A stretch of 64,000 bases of DNA. Source: DASUBN01 sp036000105. GTDB taxonomy: Bacteria > Pseudomonadota > Gammaproteobacteria > Natronospirales > REEB76. Both the position numbers and the translations under genes were made by a program. The notes under the pieces are model-generated. The model did no database searches and was not told the DNA's origin. It worked only from the letters and a program-made list of their open reading frames with translations. Shown piece after piece: positions 44,124-51,972 of this stretch (within the stretch, counting starts at the first letter, position 1; each line of letters begins with the position of its first letter). The DNA lies in NCBI GenBank assembly GCA_036000105.1, contig DASYGE010000004.1, positions 1 to 64,000 of the forward strand. Reading direction: 5' to 3'.

Positions 44124-44834
44124 TCACTCGGCCACTGGTTTATCGGGAGCCGGGCGCAGGAAGCGGGTGCCGGCCGGCACCTTCAGCAGTCGCGTGCGTA
44201 TCTCCTGATCCACCCGCGTCATGCTCTGATAGCGGGCGTCGTCTTCGCTGCGTTGGGTGCCGTTCAGGGTACGTTGGATGAAATTGCGCGCCCCACGCTG
44301 CTTGAGGCGCGAAGCCTGTTCATAGACATGGAACCAATCGCTCTCCGCGCGATCGCCGAAACGCTGGGCGGCGTATTCCCGCAGCACGCCCATGCGCACT
44401 TCGTTAGCGGCGATGTAGGTGCGGGCCTCCTCGTCGGTCTGCAGCATGTCCTGGCTCTGGGCGCGCAGGCGCTGGCGCACCTCCGGCGGCAATTGCAGTA
44501 TCTCCATGTTGAGCAGCCGCCGGTCCACGCTGTCCATGAGTTCCCGCCGCAGGGTCTGCAGCGGTGCCTTGTCCCCTTTGAGACCCGCTTCGAACTCCAG
44601 CAGGTTGCTGTGCACCGAGTCGCGTACTGCCTCGTTCATCTGGGCGAGGAGGGTCTGATGCAGGCCGCGCAGTTTCTCGTCCAGCCCTGCGGATTTCAGC
44701 CAAGCCTGCCAGGATCGTTCCATGCTACCGCGCCGCAGACGGAAGCGCAGCCTTGCGCCCGGAGTGCGCAACAAGGGCGCCACGGTGGCACAGGCCGCCA
44801 GGGCCAGGAATACGGCTGCCATCTGCCAGGACAC
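44124..44834 (-). CDS. Hypothetical membrane-anchored helical protein
   Basis: I do not recognise this 236-aa protein. It has one N-terminal hydrophobic helix (about 3-22), then a long, charged, mainly alpha-helical region rich in Arg, Gln, Glu and Leu that looks coiled-coil-like. A cytosolic or periplasmic scaffold role is possible but not supported further. It lies directly after the EEP-family gene (stop and start adjacent), so the two are probably one operon. Confidence 0.6.
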   Translation of the reverse strand: MSWQMAAVFLALAACATVAPLLRTPGARLRFRLRRGSMERSWQAWLKSAGLDEKLRGLHQTLLAQMNEAVRDSVHSNLLEFEAGLKGDKAPLQTLRRELMDSVDRRLLNMEILQLPPEVRQRLRAQSQDMLQTDEEARTYIAANEVRMGVLREYAAQRFGDRAESDWFHVYEQASRLKQRGARNFIQRTLNGTQRSEDDARYQSMTRVDQEIRTRLLKVPAGTRFLRPAPDKPVAE

Positions 44835-45578
44835 TCAGCGCACTCCCTGTATTTCGAAATCGCAGATGAGCGGCAAGTGATCAGAATGGTCCACCTGGGG
44901 CAGCTCGAAGTTCGTCATCTCGATGCCGGGCCCGTGGAGTATGAAGTCCAGCTGGCGGCGGGGACGGCGGCTCGGCCAGGTGGGCAAGCCCCGGACATTG
45001 GCGTTGCTCAGCCCCGCAGCTGCACTGAACATGCCTATCTCGTAATCGCCCATCAGAGTGTTGAAATCCCCGGCCACGATCACGGGTTTCGTGGCGTTCT
45101 TGACCAGCGAGAGCAAGTGGTGCATCTGATGATGCCTGTGGCGGTATTTTAGTGAGAGGTGCACGAGGAACAGACTGATCTGCTCCAGTTCCACTTCCAT
45201 GATAAGCCGCTTGATGCCCAGCTCAAAGTAGTGGAAGCGCCGCACGGCATCCGGGTTGCGGGTCAGGAAGGCGTTGCCCTGCTTGCGTACGATGGGCAGC
45301 CTCTGGTTGATGGAGCGATGGCCGTATTTGCTCTGGTAACAGGGGAAAAGTCCGGTGGCCCGGCCGATGGCTTCTGCCTGATTGACGGCAGAGGAGCGCA
45401 TGGAGCCCAGATCCACCTCCACCAGACCCACGATATCCGGCGACTGGGCACGGATGAAGTCGGTGATATGCACCAGGTTACGGCTGGTGTTACGCAAGTA
45501 GCCGGCGCCCGGCAGGGGGAAATGGAACCCCGCGGCCGCGCCCGTAGCGTATCGTATGTTGTAGAGCAGCAGTCGCAA
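44835..45578 (-). CDS. Endonuclease/exonuclease/phosphatase family protein
   Basis: The 247-aa protein shows the EEP fold: MRLLLYNIRYATG with the metal-binding Asn, GLVEVDLGS with the metal-binding Glu, VIVAGDFNTL with the catalytic Asp/Asn, and VDHSDHLPLICDF with the catalytic Asp-His. There is no signal peptide. It could cleave nucleic acid or phospholipid phosphates. It is divergent from a cardiolipin-synthase-like gene, which makes a phospholipid role possible. Confidence 0.85.
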   Translation of the reverse strand: MRLLLYNIRYATGAAAGFHFPLPGAGYLRNTSRNLVHITDFIRAQSPDIVGLVEVDLGSMRSSAVNQAEAIGRATGLFPCYQSKYGHRSINQRLPIVRKQGNAFLTRNPDAVRRFHYFELGIKRLIMEVELEQISLFLVHLSLKYRHRHHQMHHLLSLVKNATKPVIVAGDFNTLMGDYEIGMFSAAAGLSNANVRGLPTWPSRRPRRQLDFILHGPGIEMTNFELPQVDHSDHLPLICDFEIQGVR

Positions 45579-45631
45579 GCGCGTACTGGATTTGGAATTT
45601 GAACCACACTATACCAGCCCGCTCCCGAACC

Positions 45632-46744
45632 ATGGCGACCCGCGCCAAAACCGGCAAACCGCGCCGCCGGCCGGTCCAGAGCGAGCGCATCCGCGTCTAT
45701 ACCGAGGGTGACCGGCTGTATGCCGCGATGCTGGCGGCCATCCGCTCGGCCAGGCACAGCGTAGAACTTGAGAGCTACATATTCGCCGACGACGAGGTCG
45801 GCCGGCGCTTCATCGAAGCCTTGTCCGCGCGCGCCCGTGCCGGGGTGATGGTGCGAGTGACCCTGGATGCCGTGGGCTCACTCTTCTGGGGGTCGCGGGC
45901 GGTGGAGAAGGCCTTGTCCCGGGGTGGTGTGCATGTGCATTGGTTCCACCGCTGGAGTTGGCGGGCGCCGCTGCGCTATAACCGGCGTAACCATCGCAAG
46001 CTCCTGGTGGTGGATGGAAAGAGAGGTTTCTTCGGTGGTTTCAATATCCACCGGCAGAACTCCCGCGCCGCCTACGGGGAGACCCGCTGGCGCGATACCC
46101 ATCTGGAGGTGCAGGGACCCCTGGCCATGGATCTGCAGACGCTGTTCGATGCCCTGTGGCGCCGGCGCCAGCGCAGATCCCCGGTGACTCTCGCTGCCGG
46201 GGGCAACCAGCTCATCACCAACTATTCACGCCGTGGCCGCCAATTCCTGCATATGTTGTTCACCTCCAAGTTCGCCACCGCCCGGCAGAGCATCCACCTG
46301 ACCACTCCCTATTTCGTGCCGGACTACCGTACCCGCCGCGGCCTGATGCGGGCGGCTCAGCGCGGGGTGGACGTGCGTCTCTTGGTGCCCCACAAGAACA
46401 ACGAGCGGGTGGCACAGTGGGCGGCGCATGCCGCCTATGCCAACCTGCTGGCGGCGGGTGTGCATATCCACGAATACCTGCCGCGCATGCTGCACGCCAA
46501 GACCCTGGTGGTGGACGGAGAGTGGTGCAGTGTCGGCACCGCCAACCTGGACTACCGGAGCTTCTTCCTGAACTACGAGTTGAACCTGGCCAGCGAGGAT
46601 CCGGTGCTGGTAGGTACCCTGGAGCGGCAGTTCCGGCAGGATCTGACGGAATCGGCACTGGTGCGCCCACGACGCTGGGCCAAGCGCTCCTGGTTGCTGC
46701 GGCCTTTGGAACTAATAGGCTGGGCTGGTCGTCACTGGCTATGA
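45632..46744 (+). CDS. Cardiolipin synthase / phospholipase D family protein (ClsB-like)
   Basis: The 370-aa protein has two HxKxxxxD motifs, HRKLLVVD (about 122-129) and HAKTLVVD (about 289-296), which form the phospholipase D active site. NRRN and DTHLEVQGPLA support the cardiolipin synthase branch. It lacks the two N-terminal membrane helices of ClsA, so it is of ClsB type. ATG 45632 is preferred; the frame is open from TTG 45599. Confidence 0.87.
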   Translation: MATRAKTGKPRRRPVQSERIRVYTEGDRLYAAMLAAIRSARHSVELESYIFADDEVGRRFIEALSARARAGVMVRVTLDAVGSLFWGSRAVEKALSRGGVHVHWFHRWSWRAPLRYNRRNHRKLLVVDGKRGFFGGFNIHRQNSRAAYGETRWRDTHLEVQGPLAMDLQTLFDALWRRRQRRSPVTLAAGGNQLITNYSRRGRQFLHMLFTSKFATARQSIHLTTPYFVPDYRTRRGLMRAAQRGVDVRLLVPHKNNERVAQWAAHAAYANLLAAGVHIHEYLPRMLHAKTLVVDGEWCSVGTANLDYRSFFLNYELNLASEDPVLVGTLERQFRQDLTESALVRPRRWAKRSWLLRPLELIGWAGRHWL

Positions 46745-46787
46745 TGGCTGCTCGCCGTTCTCACGAAGCCGGTTGAGGAGGATACAC

Positions 46788-46862
46788 ATGCACTCTAAGT
46801 ACGAAGCGGATACCGCGGCAGTGCAATTCTTCAAGCAGCAGTTCCTGGGTCAGGGCAAGTAG
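46788..46862 (+). CDS. Possible 24-aa small protein
   Basis: An ATG preceded at ideal distance by the very strong Shine-Dalgarno GAGGAGGAT (46775-46783) opens a 24-codon frame (MHSKYEADTAAVQFFKQQFL and four more residues). It ends 11 bp before dadA. The ribosome site is one of the strongest in the window, which argues for translation. It could be a real small protein or a leader peptide for dadA. No homologue is known to me. Confidence 0.4.
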   Translation: MHSKYEADTAAVQFFKQQFLGQGK

Positions 46863-46873
46863 GCGAGAGATCC

Positions 46874-48145
46874 ATGGCGAAGACGGCACTCGTGATCGGC
46901 GGCGGCCTCATCGGCGTCAGCACCGCCTGGTATCTGGCGGAACGCGGTGTCGCGGTCACGCTATTGGAGCAGCGCGAAGCCACGGCCCTCGAGACCAGCT
47001 TCGCCAACGGCGGACTCATCACCCCCAGCCAGTCCGATCCTTGGAACGGCCCCGGCACCCTGACCCATCTGCTCAGGTGGCTGGGGCGGGAAGATTCGCC
47101 GCTGTTGCTAAGGCCTCGAGCGCTGCCGGGCATGTGGCGCTGGGGCCTCAAGTTCCTCTGGGCATCCCGCGCGGCATCCTGGTGGCAAGCGACGGAAGCC
47201 AACTTGCGGCTCGGTCTCTACAGCGCCGCTGCACTTGCAGCTTTGCGCGAACAGCTGGGTTTGCGCTACGACAGCTTGAACGCCGGCACCCTCAAGGTTT
47301 TCCGCGACAATTATGCTTTCGAGAGATCCGCCGCCCTGGCTGCTTCCCTCGCGCCCTCGGGTTTGGTGCATCGTCTGCTCTCGCCACCGGAAGCCGTAGG
47401 ACTGGAACCTTTGCTGAAATCCATGGCCGGGCAACTCGCCGGCGCCATCCATTACCCGCTGGATGCCAGCGGCGATGCCCACGCCTACACCCGGGCCCTG
47501 GAGGAACGCGCGCGCAGCGCGGGGGTGCGCTTCCTGTTGGGCACGGAAGTACGGCGGCTGGAGGCGCGCAAAAGGCGCATCGAAGCGGCGGTCACCACCG
47601 GCGGCTCCGTGAGCGCTGATAGTTACGTGTTGGCAGCAGGCACTGCGAGCCCCGCCCTGGCAGCACCACTTGGCATGCAGCTGCCCATGTATCCCGTGAA
47701 GGGATACTCCGTCACCTTGCCGATCCGCGCCGGACGCCGCAATCTCGCCGTGCCACTGGTGGATTTCGAGCAGAAGATAGTGCTCACGCCTCTGGGTGAC
47801 CGCTTGCGCATCGCAGGCACCGCCGAATTCAACGGCTTCGATCGCAGCCTGAACCCGCGGCGCGGTGCCAACATGTTGAAGAACGCCCTGGCGCTGGTGC
47901 CGGAGATGGCGGAGGAGTCAGGCGAGATACAGGCAGAATATTGGACGGGTCTGCGACCCATGACTGCCGACGGGCCGCCCATCCTGGGAGCCACACCCTA
48001 TGGCAATCTCTTCCTCAACACCGGCCACGGCCCTCTGGGCTGGACCTTGGGCGCAGGCTCCGGGCGGGTGGTAGCGGACCTGGTGACGGGGCGCGTGCCG
48101 GAGATCGATCTCGCGGGTCTGGATTACGCGCGCTACCGCCACTGA
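46874..48145 (+). CDS. dadA: D-amino acid dehydrogenase
   Basis: This membrane-associated FAD enzyme oxidises D-amino acids and passes electrons to the respiratory chain. The 423-aa product has VIGGGLIGVSTAWYLAERGV at the N terminus, ETSFANGGLITPSQSDPWNGP and the C-terminal NTGHGPLGWTLGAGSGRVVAD, all typical of DadA. No alanine racemase gene follows. Confidence 0.9.
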   Translation: MAKTALVIGGGLIGVSTAWYLAERGVAVTLLEQREATALETSFANGGLITPSQSDPWNGPGTLTHLLRWLGREDSPLLLRPRALPGMWRWGLKFLWASRAASWWQATEANLRLGLYSAAALAALREQLGLRYDSLNAGTLKVFRDNYAFERSAALAASLAPSGLVHRLLSPPEAVGLEPLLKSMAGQLAGAIHYPLDASGDAHAYTRALEERARSAGVRFLLGTEVRRLEARKRRIEAAVTTGGSVSADSYVLAAGTASPALAAPLGMQLPMYPVKGYSVTLPIRAGRRNLAVPLVDFEQKIVLTPLGDRLRIAGTAEFNGFDRSLNPRRGANMLKNALALVPEMAEESGEIQAEYWTGLRPMTADGPPILGATPYGNLFLNTGHGPLGWTLGAGSGRVVADLVTGRVPEIDLAGLDYARYRH

Positions 48146-48233
48146 GTCTTTCCTGGACCAAGTCTAAAATTCGATGGTACGCGAAACAATCTAGTCCCGG
48201 GACTTCGCCCGGACCAAGGGGGTATCGAGTGTA

Positions 48234-48270
48234 AACTCGGTGCCAAGCATCCGGTGGGGGACACCGAGAG
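48234..48270 (+). promoter_or_regulatory. Structured stretch before the first HD-GYP gene
   Basis: CTCGGTG (48236-48242) and CACCGAG (48262-48268) can pair over a G-rich loop in the 247-bp gap after dadA. A GTCCCGGGACTTCGCCCGGAC segment lies just upstream (48194-48214). They could form a leader structure; no known riboswitch was recognised. Confidence 0.3.
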
Positions 48271-48392
48271 TGTAGAGGGATGGGCCGTGGCGATGCGCCG
48301 TGCCCGCGTCCGGTCACAGGGGATCGGACACATTACTTAAGGAAGCCTGTCTCCTGCTGGCGAGTCCGTATGGACTGGTGACAGGGGGACGC

Positions 48393-49445
48393 ATGACCAA
48401 GAACCAAGATTCGCGCGCATTCAATCCGGAAGACACCACTACCTTCATCAGGAACGTCCTGGAGAAGGAACGCCAGGCCAAAGCCCAGTTCACCGCCGAT
48501 CTCAAACAGGTCGCCAAACTGCACGGACGCGCGCGCGCCTGTCTTGCCTATATATTTCGCAGCAGCTACGCCAACCGCTCCCTGGATCTGACTGAGCTCA
48601 AAGATGTCGTGGGTGAGATGCTGCACAGCCTGTTGCGTAACCCGAATCCGCTGCAGCTCGCGACCAACCTGCAGTTCCCCCAAGAACACGATGCCTGCCA
48701 CAGTTTCAACACCGCGGTGCTGTCCATGCGTTTCGGGCAGCATCTCGGCATCAACCGCTCCGATCTGGTGTCCCTAGGCATCGGCGGCATGCTGCACGAC
48801 ATCGGCAAGGCGCGCATACCGCCGCTGATGCTGGTGAAGCCCAAGAAACTGAACGAAGATGAACTCGATATCGTGCGCAAGCATGCGGCGGATGGTTACG
48901 CGACGCTGCAAGCCTCCGGACAACTGAACAACGCGGTGCTGGATATCGTGCGCTGCCACCACGAGCGCAGCGATGGACGCGGTTATCCCCAGGGGCTGTA
49001 TGGCGACAAGGTGCCAGAACTGGCTCGTGTGGCCGCCATCGCTGATGCGTACGATAGCCTGACCGGTGGCTATGGCTACCGTGAGCCGGTCACGCCCATG
49101 GAAGCCTTACATATACTCAATGCCGATGCAGGCGAGGAGTACGGCCACGAGATGATGTATGAATTAGTGCGCTGCCTGGGCACGTATCCTGTGGGCAGCT
49201 TGCTGGAGCTGAACTCCGGTGCCTATGTCATGGTCATCGCCTCGAACCCGAGCGCCAGGCTGAAACCCATGGTGTTGCAGATACGTGACGAGGATGGCAA
49301 GTACGTGAAGCAGCGCCAGCTGTTCGATCTGTCCAGCCATCCGGAAGAAGAACTCGCCACCAAATGGGGCATCCGGGATCTGCTGAATCCCCTGGATCTC
49401 GAGGTGGATCTACCGCACATCGTCTTCGAAGAAGTCGTGTACTGA
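48393..49445 (+). CDS. HD-GYP domain cyclic-di-GMP phosphodiesterase
   Basis: The 350-aa protein has the HD-GYP catalytic core: HDACHSFN, MLHDIGKARIP and CHHERSDGRGYPQGL, all intact, plus AIADAYDSLT. A C-terminal domain (about 265-350, YPVGSLLELNSGAYVMVI) is shared with the next HD-GYP protein. It should hydrolyse c-di-GMP to pGpG or GMP. The ATG at 48393 is preceded by AGGGGGAC. It is followed by a second HD-GYP gene after 163 bp. Confidence 0.93.
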   Translation: MTKNQDSRAFNPEDTTTFIRNVLEKERQAKAQFTADLKQVAKLHGRARACLAYIFRSSYANRSLDLTELKDVVGEMLHSLLRNPNPLQLATNLQFPQEHDACHSFNTAVLSMRFGQHLGINRSDLVSLGIGGMLHDIGKARIPPLMLVKPKKLNEDELDIVRKHAADGYATLQASGQLNNAVLDIVRCHHERSDGRGYPQGLYGDKVPELARVAAIADAYDSLTGGYGYREPVTPMEALHILNADAGEEYGHEMMYELVRCLGTYPVGSLLELNSGAYVMVIASNPSARLKPMVLQIRDEDGKYVKQRQLFDLSSHPEEELATKWGIRDLLNPLDLEVDLPHIVFEEVVY

Positions 49446-49489
49446 CCGCCCCGGGCAGGCCGCCACGGGGGCGGAATATCCCGTGGCTT

Positions 49490-49518
49490 TTGGCTTGACC
49501 GCCATATCTGGGTAGAAT
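49490..49518 (+). promoter_or_regulatory. Candidate sigma-70 promoter of the second HD-GYP gene
   Basis: TTGGCT (49490-49495) and TAGAAT (49513-49518) are spaced by 17 bp, about 90 bp before the ATG at 49609. This would let the second HD-GYP gene be expressed independently of the first. Confidence 0.45.
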
Positions 49519-49536
49519 CACCCTCTAAGCCATCCA

Positions 49537-49567
49537 CGGACGCCGTCCGGCGCACTTCCAGGTGCCC
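49537..49567. repeat. Short hairpin repeat, partial copy D
   Basis: CGGAC-GCC-GTCCG (49537-49549) is followed by GCACTTCCAGGTGC (49552-49565), which is identical to 32328-32341. It lies in the leader of the second HD-GYP gene and belongs to the same family of small intergenic palindromes. Confidence 0.6.
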
Positions 49568-49608
49568 GGGGCCGGCCGTTCTGCGGTCAGTCAAGAGGAA
49601 TTCCGACC

Positions 49609-50832
49609 ATGCGGCGCAAGATCAAGGTGGAAGAACTCGCCATCGGCATGTACGTCGCCGAGCTGGATAAACCCTGGGAGCAGAGTTCATTCCTGTTCCA
49701 GGGCTTCGAGATCGAGACCGAAGAGGATCTGGCCAAGCTCAAGACCGAATGCCGTATGGTGGTCATAGAAGAGACCGAAGCCTCGAAGGCCGCGGTAGTC
49801 AGGGCAGCTGCCGCGCGCCCCGCAGTTCCCAGCGCCAGCACCACCATCACCAGCCGCTCGGCCCCGGAGCCCGCGGGTTTCAAGCGCGAACTCAAGGAAG
49901 TAGTGCAGGCCCAGACCGTGGCCAGGACCAACATCACGCGCGTCATGGAAGACGTGCGCATGGGCAAGAGCCTGGACACCAAAGACACCAAGGCCGCGGT
50001 CACCACCATGGTGGGCGCCATCAGTTCGAATCCGAATTCCATGCTGTGGCTCGCCAACTTACGGCAGACTCATGAGCGCACCGCCGGCCACTGCCTGAAC
50101 ACCTCCATCCTCTGCATCGCCTTCGGCAAGAGCATGGGCCTAAGCGATGTGGACCTGAACCTGCTGGGCCAGGGCGCCATGCTGCATGACATCGGCAAGG
50201 TACGTATCCCCCGTGCGATCCTCGATAAACCCGGTTCGTTCACCGAGGAGGAACGGCAATTGGTGCGCAAGCACCCGGTGGACGGCGAGGCGGTGCTCAA
50301 ACTCACGCGCCAACTGCCGGACAAGGTGCTGGAGATCGTGCGTTCTCACCACGAGCGTCTGGATGGCAAGGGTTACCCGGACGGTCTCGCGGGTGATGCG
50401 GTGCCGCTGGGCGCCAAGATCGTCGGCATCGTGGATACCTATGACAGCCTGACCTCGGATTCACCGCACCGGCCGGCCAGCACCGCAGCCGATGCGCTGC
50501 GCGTGCTGCGCACCGAAGGCGCTGAGGCCTATGGCAAAGACATGATCCAGGAATTCATCCGCTGCCTCGGCATCTACCCCATCGGCAGCCTGGTGGAGTG
50601 CAACAACGGCGCCCTCGCCGTGGTGGTGTCATCTACCCAGGCTTCACGCCTCAAGCCAGTGATCATGGTGGTGCGCGACGAGCGCGGCACCGAGACCAAG
50701 CCTCGCATGCTGTTGAGTCTCGCCACCATGGGCGACGACCTGGTGTCCCGTTGGGGGATCAAAGGCAACGCCGATCCCAAGAAGCACAACCTGAATCTGC
50801 CGGGCATCATCGCGGAAGAGGCGGGGGCCTGA
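49609..50832 (+). CDS. DUF3391 and HD-GYP domain cyclic-di-GMP phosphodiesterase
   Basis: The 407-aa protein has an N-terminal DUF3391 domain (about 1-60, IKVEELAIGMYVAELDKPW), then a low-complexity Ala/Thr/Ser linker and an HD-GYP domain with HCLNTSIL, MLHDIGKVRIP and SHHERLDGKGYPDGLAGD. All catalytic signatures are intact. Its C-terminal extra domain resembles that of the preceding HD-GYP protein. Shine-Dalgarno AGAGGAA. Confidence 0.94.
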   Translation: MRRKIKVEELAIGMYVAELDKPWEQSSFLFQGFEIETEEDLAKLKTECRMVVIEETEASKAAVVRAAAARPAVPSASTTITSRSAPEPAGFKRELKEVVQAQTVARTNITRVMEDVRMGKSLDTKDTKAAVTTMVGAISSNPNSMLWLANLRQTHERTAGHCLNTSILCIAFGKSMGLSDVDLNLLGQGAMLHDIGKVRIPRAILDKPGSFTEEERQLVRKHPVDGEAVLKLTRQLPDKVLEIVRSHHERLDGKGYPDGLAGDAVPLGAKIVGIVDTYDSLTSDSPHRPASTAADALRVLRTEGAEAYGKDMIQEFIRCLGIYPIGSLVECNNGALAVVVSSTQASRLKPVIMVVRDERGTETKPRMLLSLATMGDDLVSRWGIKGNADPKKHNLNLPGIIAEEAGA

Positions 50833-50925
50833 GCCGATCCGTCTTGATGGAGAGGAACTAAAACCTGCCCTGCCGGTCTCGTAATGGGTGCGCCTTGCCG
50901 CGCGTTAACCTCCGGAAGCACACCC

Positions 50926-51810
50926 GTGAATTTTCGTCTTTCCACCGCCCTGGCACTCATCTGTCTGGCTCCCGTCGCCTGGGCCGAAGCCCCGATGACA
51001 GCCGGAACCGCATCTGCAGCCCCTACCGCGGTCACGTTAGGGGGGATCATCAACCCCGATACAGACGATACGGTTGCCTTCACGCCTGATGGCGACACGG
51101 TCTTCTTCGATCGCAGCACCGCCAAGGATAAGTTCGTGATGATCTCCCATCGGGTGAATGGGCAATGGAGTGCGCCCCAGATCGCACCTTTCTCCGGCCA
51201 CTGGTTCGATCAGGACCCAGTGGTGGCACCGGATGGTTCGTACATGCTGTTCGATTCGGACCGGCCAACCTCCAGCGGCGCCAAACCCCTGGTGCAGGCC
51301 TATTTCGGGAAGCCGGCCCATGGTGCCAACTTGTGGCGGGTGGATCGCAAGGGTGATGGTTGGGGTGAGCCCGTCTGGTTGAGCGCCACCGTCAACGCCA
51401 AGCCCTTCGTGGACTTCGCCAGCATCGCGGCGGATAACAGCCTGTATTTCATGTGGTGGGAGGGCGGCGATGTGCATTTCTTCCGTTCCCAATATAAGGA
51501 TGGCGTGTATCTCCTGCCTGTACGGGTCGCGCTCGGCGATCCCGCCGTCACCACTCACGACCCAGCCGTCGCACCAGACGAATCCTTCATAGTCTTCGAT
51601 TACGGCAGGACCAAGGGGACCCTGGGGCGCCTGTCCATCGCGTTCCGGGAAGGAGATCACTGGAGCAAGCCGGTGGATTTCGGCGCTGCCATCAACAAGG
51701 GCGCACCCTGGGGTTCACATCTGGGTCCCGATCACCGCACCCTGTACTTCACTGACTCGACGAACATCTGGAGCTTGCCGTTGGGGCCCTGGTTATCGCC
51801 TGCGAAATAA
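50926..51810 (+). CDS. Secreted beta-propeller (PD40-like) protein
   Basis: The 294-aa product has a signal peptide (RLSTALALICLAPVAWAEA) and repeated WD40/TolB-like blades such as DTDDTVAFTPDGDTVFFDR, DQDPVVAPDGSYMLFDSDR, DPAVAPDESFIVFDYGR and GSHLGPDHRTLYFTD. It should sit in the periplasm or be secreted. Function unknown. The GTG at 50926 with GGAAG upstream gives a proper signal peptide and is preferred over ATG 50884. Confidence 0.78.
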   Translation: MNFRLSTALALICLAPVAWAEAPMTAGTASAAPTAVTLGGIINPDTDDTVAFTPDGDTVFFDRSTAKDKFVMISHRVNGQWSAPQIAPFSGHWFDQDPVVAPDGSYMLFDSDRPTSSGAKPLVQAYFGKPAHGANLWRVDRKGDGWGEPVWLSATVNAKPFVDFASIAADNSLYFMWWEGGDVHFFRSQYKDGVYLLPVRVALGDPAVTTHDPAVAPDESFIVFDYGRTKGTLGRLSIAFREGDHWSKPVDFGAAINKGAPWGSHLGPDHRTLYFTDSTNIWSLPLGPWLSPAK

Positions 51811-51972
51811 GCGGACGAGAGAGCAGGGGAGAACGCAGAGGGTTGCTGCTTTCTGCTGGAAGCTTAGCCACTATCGGACTTGCTACGGTTGAGCAAATAG
51901 AGACCAAGTGGTCATACCGGTTTCTGTCGCGTCCCACTATCATGTCGGCCTATTTCCTGGAGTGGCTTCATC

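Noticed and set aside
48146..48392. c-di-GMP riboswitch before the HD-GYP gene
   Set aside because: The conserved GEMM sequence elements are absent; only simple hairpins are seen.
49495..49518. TTGACC plus TAGAAT as a promoter
   Set aside because: The spacing is only 12 bp; the TTGGCT element with 17-bp spacing is the better -35.
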